Assembly: GCA_030430575.1 (NCBI GenBank)
Contig: JAUIKF010000068.1
Location: 1-38,787 of the forward strand
Direction: 5' to 3'
Source of the DNA: Bacteroidia bacterium
Lineage (GTDB): Bacteria; Bacteroidota; Bacteroidia; J057
Length of the DNA: 38,787 nt
The position numbers and the translations under genes are program-made. Each line of letters opens with the position of its first letter. Within the stretch, counting starts at the first letter, position 1. Shown here in pieces: positions 15,600 through 22,253 of the stretch. The notes below the pieces were generated by a model that saw only the letters and a list, made by a program, of their open reading frames with translations, had not been told where the DNA came from and did not search any database.

Positions 15600-16022
15600 T
15601 TAATTTCTCAGAATTTCTATCCGTTGTATTCTCTTTAAATCTTTAAGAAGCTGAAAACATTTTTCCTGTTCTTCCTTGGAGCCATTAATGGGTATTTGAA
15701 TCTCATCCTCTTCACTCTTTACTGTAATGAATTTCATTTCCCTTTCATGTTGCCGTTGCTTTTCGTTTTCAATTTGATTTATTTTCTTTTCATAGATTTT
15801 CAATACAGTAGTCACTAAGATTGTCATTAAGACTCCGATTAAGGCTAATTCTGCTCCTATAATAGTTGCAATAGCAACATCCGCGCTTCGAGTCCCTTTG
15901 GGCTTTGAATACAGAGAAAAGTCAATATTGGCGTTACCTGTCAATTCTCTATTAAGCTCATCTATTAATTCAGAGGGATTATCAAAGTCAGAAAGAATTG
16001 GGATTTCTATTGTATCACTCAT
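15600..16022 (-). CDS. EACC1-like single-pass membrane adaptor
   Basis: A 140-residue protein with one membrane helix (about 49-74, IATIIGAELALIGVLMTILVT). It is flanked by a short alpha/beta N-terminal part (SELIDELNREL, DFSLYSKPKGTRS) and a charged C-terminal part with IQIPINGSKEEQEKCFQLL. The order, a small N-terminal domain ending in a Pro-Lys-Gly-Thr-Arg-type linker, a helix, then a beta-alpha C-terminal domain, fits Effector-Associated Constant Component 1. That family accompanies NTPase and protease effectors in ternary conflict systems. It precedes the Roco-CHAT gene with a 3-base gap, so the two are cotranscribed. It probably tethers or senses at the inner membrane. The family call is by pattern only. 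Confidence 0.65.
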   Translation of the reverse strand: MSDTIEIPILSDFDNPSELIDELNRELTGNANIDFSLYSKPKGTRSADVAIATIIGAELALIGVLMTILVTTVLKIYEKKINQIENEKQRQHEREMKFITVKSEEDEIQIPINGSKEEQEKCFQLLKDLKRIQRIEILRN

Positions 16023-16139
16023 GGGTAAAAGAATTCTTATTCATTGAAAATATCAAATAACAAAAAGTTAAGAGGATAATCAATCTGTTATTGGTGAAAT
16101 AATTGTATACCTTATCTAAGCATAAGTAGCGTCCTTAAT

Positions 16140-16173
16140 AAAAGCCTTCTAAGGATTCTCAGAGGGCTTTTTT
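16140..16173. terminator. Hairpin terminator after the OsmC gene (copy 2 of the sodA terminator)
   Basis: AAAAGCCTTCTAAGGATTCT is followed by CAGAGGGCTTTTTT; the two halves form an imperfect stem with flanking A and T tracts, working in both directions. It differs from copy 1 at only two of 33 positions. It lies 38 bases past the OsmC stop (minus strand) and upstream of the EACC1-like gene. Confidence 0.75.
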
Positions 16174-16210
16174 GATTGAACTTGAACTTGAATTTGAGTT
16201 TGAACTTTTC

Positions 16211-16639
16211 TCACCCCAAATTCGCCTCCATCGTAATCTCACAATTCAGCACATTCGACACGGGACATCCCGCCTTGGCACGTCCTGCGATCTCTCGAAA
16301 CTCGGCTTCTCCGATACCTGGCACATGGCCTTCAAGGGCGAGGTGAACTGATTTGATGACCCAGCCATCCTCTTTTTCCATGACCAAGGTCGCCTTGGTC
16401 CTAAGCTCATCTGCGGTATACCCTGCAGCTACCAATTGGAAGCTCAGCGCCATGTTGAAACAGCCAGCATGGGCGGCTGCAATGAGTTCCTCGGGATTGG
16501 TGCCGAGCTGGCCGTCGTCGTTTTTGAAGCGGGAGACAAAGGAAAAAGGGAGGTCGGTAAAAGCGCCACTTTGGGTGCTGAGGTTGCCTGTACCTTCGAG
16601 TCCAGTACCTTTCCAGACTGCTGTTGCTCTTCTTTTCAT
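16211..16639 (-). CDS. osmC: OsmC/Ohr-family peroxiredoxin
   Basis: A 142-residue cytoplasmic thiol peroxidase that reduces organic hydroperoxides. Cys60 in NPEELIAAAHAGC is the reactive thiol with Glu50/Glu51 nearby, and Cys125 in AKAGCPVSNVL is the resolving cysteine. TFDL-type surroundings (KRRATAVWKGTG, SGAFTDLPFSF) match the OsmC branch rather than Ohr. The ATG at 16639 gives the standard MKRRATAVW start; an in-frame ATG 45 bases upstream adds residues with no family counterpart. It is divergent from thrS. It is convergent with sodA if the AT-rich islet is ignored, which would put two oxidative-stress genes tail to tail. Confidence 0.92.
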   Translation of the reverse strand: MKRRATAVWKGTGLEGTGNLSTQSGAFTDLPFSFVSRFKNDDGQLGTNPEELIAAAHAGCFNMALSFQLVAAGYTADELRTKATLVMEKEDGWVIKSVHLALEGHVPGIGEAEFREIAGRAKAGCPVSNVLNCEITMEANLG

Positions 16640-16712
16640 AATGATTCTTATTGTGAAAGGGGTTAAATCACCAATTTCGTCCAATTTTTACCGAAAAACC
16701 AAATCAAATTCC

Positions 16713-16720
16713 TAGCTTTG
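16713..16720 (+). promoter_or_regulatory. TAnnTTTG -7 element upstream of thrS
   Basis: TAGCTTTG matches the Bacteroidota -7 consensus exactly and lies 38 bases upstream of the thrS ATG. No good TTTG was seen at the -33 spacing, so the match is supported only by the -7 element and its position. Confidence 0.5.
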
Positions 16721-16758
16721 CAACCATTCATTTTTTACCGTAAATATTTCCACTCATC

Positions 16759-18696
16759 ATGAGTATTCAGATCATATTGCCAGACGGCGCCGCCAAAGCA
16801 TACGACGCTGGTGTCTCTGGTCTCAAAGTTGCCACAGACATCAGCGAGGGCCTGGCTCGTAACGCCCTGGCAATCAAGGTCAATGGCGAAGTCCGCGAAC
16901 TGGCAAGACCTATCACAGAAGATGCGAATATAGAAATCCTCACGTGGAGAAATGAGGATGGCAAAAAGGCCTTTTGGCACTCATCTGCCCATATCATGGC
17001 AGAAGCCATCTTACAGCATTATCCAGATGCCAAATTGGGATTTGGCCCGCCGATAGATGACGGTTTCTATTACGACATCGATTTTGGCGATACACCGTTT
17101 GGAAGTCATGACTTTGAGAAAATCGAGAAGACATTCATAGAGTTGGCAAGAACGGCTCAGACTTTTGAGCGTAAGGACGTGACCAAGGCGGAGGCATTGG
17201 CACACTACCAAGAGCGCGATAACCCTTATAAGGTAGAGTTGATCGAAGGCTTGGAAGACGGGGACATCACCTTCTATGAGTCAGGCAACTTTGTGGACCT
17301 GTGCAAAGGGGGACATATCCCTAACTCCAAGGTGATCAAGGCCATGAAGATCCTCAAGGTCGCTGGCGCCTATTGGCGAGGAGATGAGAAGAACAAGCAA
17401 TTGACGCGTCTGTATGCCATTTCTTTCCCCAAAGCGAAAGAGCTAAAAGAGCACCTCGAACGCCTCGAAGAGGCCAAAAAACGGGATCACCGTAAGATCG
17501 GTAAGGAGCTGGAGCTATTCACTTTCTCTGACAAGGTAGGCATGGGTCTGCCCCTCTGGCTGCCCAAGGGTGCACGTATGCGCGAGACCTTGGTAGCTTT
17601 CCTCAAGAAAGTACAAGAACGTGCAGGATATGAACCTGTGGTAACACCACATATTGGCAAAAAGGATCTCTACGTCACCTCAGGCCACTGGGCCAAGTAT
17701 GGTGAAGACTCCTTTAGCCCGATCAATACGCCTCATGAAGGAGAGCAATTCATGCTTAAACCCATGAACTGTCCCCATCACTGTGAAGTCTATGCTTCCC
17801 GTCCACGGTCTTATCGTGACCTTCCGTTGCGCTTGGCAGAGTTTGGAACGGTGTATCGTTATGAGCAACATGGCGAGCTACACGGCCTCACGCGTGTGCG
17901 CGGATTCACGCAGGATGATGCACACATCTTTTGCCGTCCCGATCAGGTAAAGGATGAGTTCAAAGCGGTAATTGACATCGTATTGTACATTTTCCGCGTC
18001 CTTAAATTCGAAAATTATACCGCACAGGTCTCCTTGCGCGATCCCGAAAAACCTGAAAAGTATTTTGGGACGGATGAGCAGTGGAACGCGGCGGAGCAGG
18101 CCATCATCGAAGCAGCCGAGGAGAAGGGACTGGTCACTGTCCATGAGACTGGAGAAGCGGCCTTCTATGGACCTAAACTGGACTTCATGGTCAAGGATGC
18201 CTTGGGCCGTCAGTGGCAGTTGGGAACCATCCAGCTCGATTATCAGCTTCCTGATCGCTTCCAACTAGAATATACCGGTTCAGACAATAGTCCACACCGC
18301 CCTGTGATGATTCACCGCGCGCCATTTGGCTCGCTAGAGCGATTCATCGCCGTACTTATCGAACATACATCAGGAGACTTTCCGCTGTGGCTAGCGCCTG
18401 AGCAGGGCATCGTTTTGCCTGTCAGTGAACGGATGAATGATTATGCCTATCAAGTGAGAGATCAATTGAGAGATGAGGGCTTCCGATTCACCGTAGATGC
18501 AAGCAATGAAACTACTGGCAAAAAGATTCGTAATGCGGAACTCAACAAGTACCCCTTCATGCTGATCGTCGGAGATACCGAAGTCGCCAACAAAAGTGTA
18601 GCGGTTCGTAAGCGTAGAGGTGGAGATTTGGGAGAAATGGGAATAGCTGCTTTCATTGACCATCTCAAAGGTGAGATAACGGAATTGTTGAAGTAA
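16759..18696 (+). CDS. thrS: Threonyl-tRNA synthetase
   Basis: Charges tRNA-Thr. The 645-residue length is normal. An N-terminal TGS domain (1-61) is followed by the editing domain, with its metal-type residues His74 and His78 (HSSAHIMAEA) and Cys182/His186 (CKGGH). The class II catalytic core has zinc ligands Cys338 (MNCPHH), His389 (DDAHIF) and His519 (VMIHRAPFG), spaced as in the E. coli enzyme. An anticodon-binding domain (about 550-645) completes it. infC follows 67 bases downstream on the same strand, the standard thrS-infC order, so they are probably cotranscribed. Confidence 0.98.
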   Translation: MSIQIILPDGAAKAYDAGVSGLKVATDISEGLARNALAIKVNGEVRELARPITEDANIEILTWRNEDGKKAFWHSSAHIMAEAILQHYPDAKLGFGPPIDDGFYYDIDFGDTPFGSHDFEKIEKTFIELARTAQTFERKDVTKAEALAHYQERDNPYKVELIEGLEDGDITFYESGNFVDLCKGGHIPNSKVIKAMKILKVAGAYWRGDEKNKQLTRLYAISFPKAKELKEHLERLEEAKKRDHRKIGKELELFTFSDKVGMGLPLWLPKGARMRETLVAFLKKVQERAGYEPVVTPHIGKKDLYVTSGHWAKYGEDSFSPINTPHEGEQFMLKPMNCPHHCEVYASRPRSYRDLPLRLAEFGTVYRYEQHGELHGLTRVRGFTQDDAHIFCRPDQVKDEFKAVIDIVLYIFRVLKFENYTAQVSLRDPEKPEKYFGTDEQWNAAEQAIIEAAEEKGLVTVHETGEAAFYGPKLDFMVKDALGRQWQLGTIQLDYQLPDRFQLEYTGSDNSPHRPVMIHRAPFGSLERFIAVLIEHTSGDFPLWLAPEQGIVLPVSERMNDYAYQVRDQLRDEGFRFTVDASNETTGKKIRNAELNKYPFMLIVGDTEVANKSVAVRKRRGGDLGEMGIAAFIDHLKGEITELLK

Positions 18697-18763
18697 GCAG
18701 ATTTTTTCTTATATTTAATCTAGTAACAAACAATTTGTAGAATATTAAATCAACTTAAAAAAT

Positions 18764-19327
18764 TTGGCAAAAAGAAAATCAAGAAGACCTCCTCCACGTA
18801 GACGTCCAGTACGTGAACACAGAATTAACCACGAAATTCGTGTCCCTACCGTGAGAGTAGTAGGATTGGAAGAATCAGAAAATGGCATCATGCCTACCAA
18901 AGAAGCCCTTAGACTGGCGATGGAAGCAGAGCTAGATCTGGTAGAAATCGCACCCAAGGCAGACCCCCCAGTGGTCCGGGTGATCGAGTACACCAAATTT
19001 GCCTATGAACTCAAAAAGAAGAAAAAGGCAAATAAGGTGAATCAACAAAAGACCGTGATGAAGGAAATTCGTTTTGGTCCCAATACCGATGACCACGATT
19101 TCAACTTCAAACTCCGACATGCCCAGAAATTCCTGGCTGAAGGCAATAAGCTCAAAGCTTATGTACAGTTTCGCGGTAGAAATATCCTCTATAAGGATCG
19201 TGGCCGTGACGTACTCCAACGCTTTGCAGAAGAATTGGCTGAAGAAGGGAAAATTGAAATGTTTCCCAAAATGGAAGGGCGCAGGATGATCATGATTATG
19301 GCACCTGTCAAACCTACAAAAAACTAG
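18764..19327 (+). CDS. infC: Translation initiation factor IF-3 with UUG start codon
   Basis: The N-terminal IF3 domain (about 20-90: HRINHEIRVPTVRVVG, GIMPTKEALRLA) and a lysine-rich linker (KKKKKANKVNQQ) precede the C-terminal ribosome-binding domain. That domain contains KEIRFGPNTDDHDFNFKLRHAQKFL. The 187-residue length is normal plus a short basic extension. The only usual start after the upstream in-frame TAA (18746) is TTG at 18764. A rare start codon is the known basis of IF-3 autoregulation in E. coli (AUU there), so the same logic may apply. rpmI and rplT, which usually follow infC, are absent; a strong terminator follows instead. Confidence 0.96.
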   Translation: MAKRKSRRPPPRRRPVREHRINHEIRVPTVRVVGLEESENGIMPTKEALRLAMEAELDLVEIAPKADPPVVRVIEYTKFAYELKKKKKANKVNQQKTVMKEIRFGPNTDDHDFNFKLRHAQKFLAEGNKLKAYVQFRGRNILYKDRGRDVLQRFAEELAEEGKIEMFPKMEGRRMIMIMAPVKPTKN

Positions 19328-19355
19328 ATCAAGTCATTGACTGATTTTTAGCTAT

Positions 19356-19389
19356 AGCGTCATCTCATTTACTTGGGATGACGCTTTTC
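19356..19389 (+). terminator. Intrinsic terminator after infC
   Basis: AGCGTCATC (19356-19364) pairs exactly with GATGACGCT (19377-19385) around a 12-base loop, and TTTT follows at once. It begins 28 bases past the infC stop and closes the thrS-infC unit. Confidence 0.85.
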
Positions 19390-19405
19390 GTGTTGGGAGG
19401 AGGAA

Positions 19406-19479
19406 GCTCAAACTCAAATACAAACTCAAATTCAAGTTCAAACTCAAGCCCAAACTCAAGCTCAAACTCAATACAGGGT
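19406..19479. repeat. 'CTCAAACTCAAATTCAAG' word repeat
   Basis: About 70 bases are built from six-base words such as CTCAAA, TTCAAG and CCCAAA with loose period 6. Reverse-complement relatives (AACTTGAATTTGAG) occur at 16179-16208, 6841-6880, 19691-19711 and 26689-26717. It does not encode a credible protein. Confidence 0.65.
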
Positions 19480-19510
19480 AACCAAAGTTTTTCGCCATAA
19501 CAGCATTGGT

Positions 19511-19643
19511 GTCATTTCGACGACCGTAGGCTTTGCGGAGGGAGGAGAAATCCAACATTCTTTTTTGTCTTGGCTACCATAAGCTTCGAATAGGCTGCTA
19601 GACCGGCGTGTTGGATTTCTCCTCGAAGACTCGTCGAAATGAC
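19511..19643. repeat. Dispersed 'GTCATTTCGACGA' stem-loop element
   Basis: GTCATTTCGACGA (19511-19523) pairs with TCGTCGAAATGAC (19631-19643). Inside it GGAGAAATCCAACA (19544-19557) pairs with TGTTGGATTTCTCC (19609-19622). The 133-base element is thus a long two-step hairpin. The GTCATTTCGAC...GAGAAATC wording is a repeat that I recall as frequent in Bacteroidota genomes. The rest of 19328-19715 holds the infC terminator and a short-word repeat, and no gene. Confidence 0.75.
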
Positions 19644-19715
19644 CTTTTGGAAAAGGTATGAAAGCTTTTTACACAAGATATTTAGTCTTAAGTCTTTTTG
19701 AACTTGAACTTTCTC

Positions 19716-19898
19716 TTATGGGCATATAACCGCTAATGCCAAGCTATCGCTTGAGAGTTGATATGCAGTAGCTATTGCCTGGGAATTACTCGCTTGCGGG
19801 ACCAAATCTGTACTTGCTGCTTGCTGATTTTGCTGACAAGTAGCTAAAAGGAGGCTGATGGCAAGGGAGAAAAGAATTACCTGGATAAAGGATTTCAT
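19716..19898 (-). CDS. Small predicted lipoprotein (60 residues)
   Basis: A lipoprotein signal MKSFIQVILFSLAISLLLAT precedes Cys21 with the lipobox Leu18-Ala-Thr-Cys. The mature part is only 40 residues and rich in Gln, Ser and Ala, ending Val-Ile-Cys-Pro. No family was recognised. The clean lipobox argues for a real gene, but its size and orphan position would also fit the remnant of a longer lipoprotein. Confidence 0.5.
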   Translation of the reverse strand: MKSFIQVILFSLAISLLLATCQQNQQAASTDLVPQASNSQAIATAYQLSSDSLALAVICP

Positions 19899-20207
19899 AG
19901 AAATAGATTAGGTTCTACTTATAAGCCAGGAGGCAAATGCGTGGTAAAATGAAAGGGAACCTAAACCAAAAAAATAGGGACTAAAGAGGGGGAGGCAATT
20001 TTGAATGAGCCATCATTTCCCTTCAGTCCAAGTATGTACGAAAAAATGGATGAACGTATTGTGAGGAATGTTGAAAAAGATTGAATACTCCTCTAGAAAA
20101 GGTGCTTATCTCGCAACGAGTCTTCGAGCGTTCTCGTAGCGCAGCGGTCTGACAGTGAGGGTAAGTGAACGATCTGACAGCGAGGTGAGTCATCGAACCG
20201 AGCGGTC
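19899..20207. repeat. Gene-free region with a 'GAGACCG'-family repeat ending at the holA stop codon
   Basis: 19899-20100 shows nothing recognisable. About 20105-20210 consists of words CGAGTCTTCGAGCG, GCAGCGGTCTGACAGTGAGG, GAACGATCTGACAGCGAGG and GAGCGGTCTCA, the same vocabulary as at 26101-26320, 30318-30450 and 35085-35230. The final GGTCTCA supplies the holA stop (TGA on the minus strand at 20210-20208). Confidence 0.65.
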
Positions 20208-21224
20208 TCAGTTCAGCAAGCGCCAAACCAAGGTCTTCAATAGATGGCGTTCCGCCATCAGAGTAGGCTTTTGCCCCTTGAGCATGAGGTCGGTATCCTG
20301 GATATAGCCGATATTGCGGTAAACAGCCGCCAGGGGGTAGTTCCGACGGCCATTGAGGGCATCGGTAGCCTGGAAATAATTGAGTTTCAATTGCTGACGG
20401 ATGCTGTTAGCGTCATTGAGTTTGGAGCTATAGACCAAGGCCACTTGGTGGAAGTAGCGAAATAGTCCGCCCACGATCATGACGCCTGGATTGAGCTTGG
20501 CGTTTTGGGTCATCTTATCGATGATAAGATGGGCTTTGTTGGCCTGCCTCAGCCCCAGTGCATTGATCAGTTCAAAGACGTTGAACTCTTTGTCGATGTC
20601 AATTTGCTCATACACATATTCCTTTGTGAGGCGCTTCTGATCGGTCGCCTTGAGGTAGAGAAACATCTTCTCCAGCTCATTGGCCAAGTGGCCAATGTTG
20701 GTGCCTAGGTTGGTGACCAAGATATCGGCAACAGCAGGATCTGCTTCAAATCCTTGACTCGAAATATAGCTAGGGAGCCAGTTTCGGATATCGCGCTCGT
20801 AGAGCTTCTTGGCATGAAAGTCCACGCCACTCGTCTTGCTCAAGGCTGTTACACCCGCTTTGGGGAGGCCCTTACGGGCATCTTTGTATACCAAGACAAG
20901 CACGGTAGTCGGCACAGGTTGCTTGAGGTAGGAGGCCAGTTTGTCCTGCTCGGGCTTGCCCATGCGTTGGGCTTCCTTGAGGATGACGAGGCGCCGCTCG
21001 GCCATCATGGGGAAACTGCGACAGGCGCCGAGCACCTGCTGTGCTTTAGCATCAGCCCCATAAAACACCTCTCGGTTAAACGAGGTCTCATGAGGCGCTA
21101 GCGCACCTTCATCTATCGCTGTCACAATTTGGTCAATGAAGTACCCTTCACTGCCGTGCAGATAATACACTGGCGCAAATTGCTTTTGCTTGATGGAATT
21201 GAGGATAGCGCCGTAGCCGTTCAT
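20208..21224 (-). CDS. holA: DNA polymerase III delta subunit
   Basis: The 338-residue delta subunit of the clamp loader, which opens the beta sliding clamp. The N-terminal region carries the family pattern PVYYLHGSEGYFIDQI (18-33). It continues through FNREVFYGADA, then FPMMAERRLVILKEAQ and the LVLVYKDARKG strand. The collar domain has EFNVFELINALGLRQANKAHLIID, and the C-terminal GLFRYFHQVALVYS is also typical. Family members are 330-345 residues. The stop codon is embedded in a dispersed repeat. The gene is divergent from the Rpn nuclease gene. Confidence 0.93.
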   Translation of the reverse strand: MNGYGAILNSIKQKQFAPVYYLHGSEGYFIDQIVTAIDEGALAPHETSFNREVFYGADAKAQQVLGACRSFPMMAERRLVILKEAQRMGKPEQDKLASYLKQPVPTTVLVLVYKDARKGLPKAGVTALSKTSGVDFHAKKLYERDIRNWLPSYISSQGFEADPAVADILVTNLGTNIGHLANELEKMFLYLKATDQKRLTKEYVYEQIDIDKEFNVFELINALGLRQANKAHLIIDKMTQNAKLNPGVMIVGGLFRYFHQVALVYSSKLNDANSIRQQLKLNYFQATDALNGRRNYPLAAVYRNIGYIQDTDLMLKGQKPTLMAERHLLKTLVWRLLN

Positions 21225-21286
21225 GGGGGTGAAATTAGACAGGATTCAGAGGATTAACAAGAAATGACAGAATTAGAAAAAATAGC

Positions 21287-21294
21287 TATTTTTG
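21287..21294 (+). promoter_or_regulatory. TAnnTTTG -7 element upstream of the Rpn nuclease gene
   Basis: TATTTTTG matches the Bacteroidota -7 consensus 31 bases upstream of the ATG. The surroundings are AT-rich, so a chance match is possible, and no -33 motif was found. Confidence 0.4.
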
Positions 21295-21325
21295 CACACA
21301 CCTAATAGCGTAATTTGTCATTAAA

Positions 21326-22207
21326 ATGAGCGAGGAAAAAGAAAGATATATCAATCCATTAACTGACTTTGGGTTTAAGAAACTTTTCGGAACTGAGCCG
21401 AATAAAGATTTACTAATTGACTTCCTTAACCAAATCCTCCCCGATAGAAAGATCAAGGATTTATCGTATTCATCAGGAGAAAAACAAGGTTTGACAGCAT
21501 TGGATAGAAAAGCAATTTTTGATTTGTACTGCATAGGCGATAAAGGGGAGCGTTTTATTGTCGAAATGCAAAAAGCGAAACAAAATTACTTTAAGGATAG
21601 AAGCGTTTTTTATGCTTCTTTTCCCATTCAAGAACAAGCCAAAAAGAAGTATTGGGATTATAAATTGGACCCTGTTTATTCTGTCGGGATTTTGGACTTT
21701 TCCTTTGATGACCACAAACACGAAAAAGAACTCCTACATGTTGTTGAATTGAAAAATCAAAGGTGTGAAGTCTTTTACGATAAATTGAAATTCGTATACA
21801 TTGAGCTATCAAAATTTAACAAGAAAGAGGAAGAATTAGAGACCCAGTTTGATAAGTGGCTATATGTTTTCACCCACCTATCTCAATTGCAAGATCGTCC
21901 GCAAAAATTACAAGAGCGCATTTTTACAAAACTATTTGAAGCGGCTGAGATTGCTGGATTTACCCCTGAAGAAAGGGAAGCTTATGAGGAAAGTTTAAAG
22001 TATTACCGAGATATAAAAAATGTGGTTGATACTTCAAGAGAAGAGGGGTTAATGGAAGGCATGGAAAAAGGCATGGAAAAGGGAATGGAAAAGGGAATAG
22101 AAAAGAGGAATATTGAGATCGCAAGAGAACTCAAAAAAAATGGGGTTTCTATGGAAATAATTATACAATCTACCGGTCTTTCAAGAGAAGAAATCGAAGT
22201 ACTATAA
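21326..22207 (+). CDS. Rpn-family PD-(D/E)XK nuclease/transposase-like protein
   Basis: The opening RYINPLTDFGFKKLFGTEPNKDLLIDFLN is hallmark sequence of the Rpn/PDDEXK_2 family, recombination-promoting nucleases once annotated as transposases (the run is residues 7-35). The nuclease core shows Asp66 (AIFDLYC) and Glu80-x-Gln82 (FIVEMQKAK). The tail is rich in MEKG repeats (residues about 243-258) and ends in a helical GLSREEIEVL segment. Length 293 is normal. Such genes spread horizontally and cut DNA in RecA-independent recombination; they also occur in defence islands. The gene is clearly more AT-rich than holA and the peptidase beside it, in keeping with transfer. Confidence 0.88.
   Translation: MSEEKERYINPLTDFGFKKLFGTEPNKDLLIDFLNQILPDRKIKDLSYSSGEKQGLTALDRKAIFDLYCIGDKGERFIVEMQKAKQNYFKDRSVFYASFPIQEQAKKKYWDYKLDPVYSVGILDFSFDDHKHEKELLHVVELKNQRCEVFYDKLKFVYIELSKFNKKEEELETQFDKWLYVFTHLSQLQDRPQKLQERIFTKLFEAAEIAGFTPEEREAYEESLKYYRDIKNVVDTSREEGLMEGMEKGMEKGMEKGIEKRNIEIARELKKNGVSMEIIIQSTGLSREEIEVL
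22052..22107 (+). repeat. In-frame 12-base tandem repeat in the Rpn gene
   Basis: About four and a half units of a 12-base repeat (GGAATGGAAAAG-like) encode the MEKG-MEKG-MEKG-IEKR string. The period is a multiple of three, so unit gain or loss would change protein length without shifting frame. MEKG-type runs of variable copy number are common in this family. Confidence 0.75.
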
Positions 22208-22253
22208 ATCTTAATATTTGTCAAAAAAGCATTATTACCCAATAACCACCTTT

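Larger units (their letters stand above)
11967..16173. mobile_element. Putative AT-rich genomic islet bounded by duplicated terminators
   Basis: The two conflict genes between the hairpins are far more AT-rich than the sodA and OsmC genes on either side, and the islet is bounded by a 33-base direct repeat with two mismatches. Without it, sodA (plus) and the OsmC gene (minus) would be convergent and share one bidirectional terminator. This is what an insertion at, or duplication of, that terminator would leave. No integrase or transposase is present, so the mechanism is unknown. The island status is inference. Confidence 0.55.

Noticed and set aside
19406-19479. Microsatellite or coding repeat protein
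   Set aside because: Period is only loosely six, words are shuffled, and stop codons interrupt; it belongs to the intergenic word-repeat pattern.
19390-19715. rpmI and rplT expected after infC
   Set aside because: No L35- or L20-like sequence on either strand; the stretch holds a terminator and repeats only.
20023-20226. Minus-strand open frame of 67 codons
   Set aside because: It overlaps the holA end and reads through GAGACCG-family repeat words, giving a Ser/Arg/Thr-rich peptide with no gene-like features.
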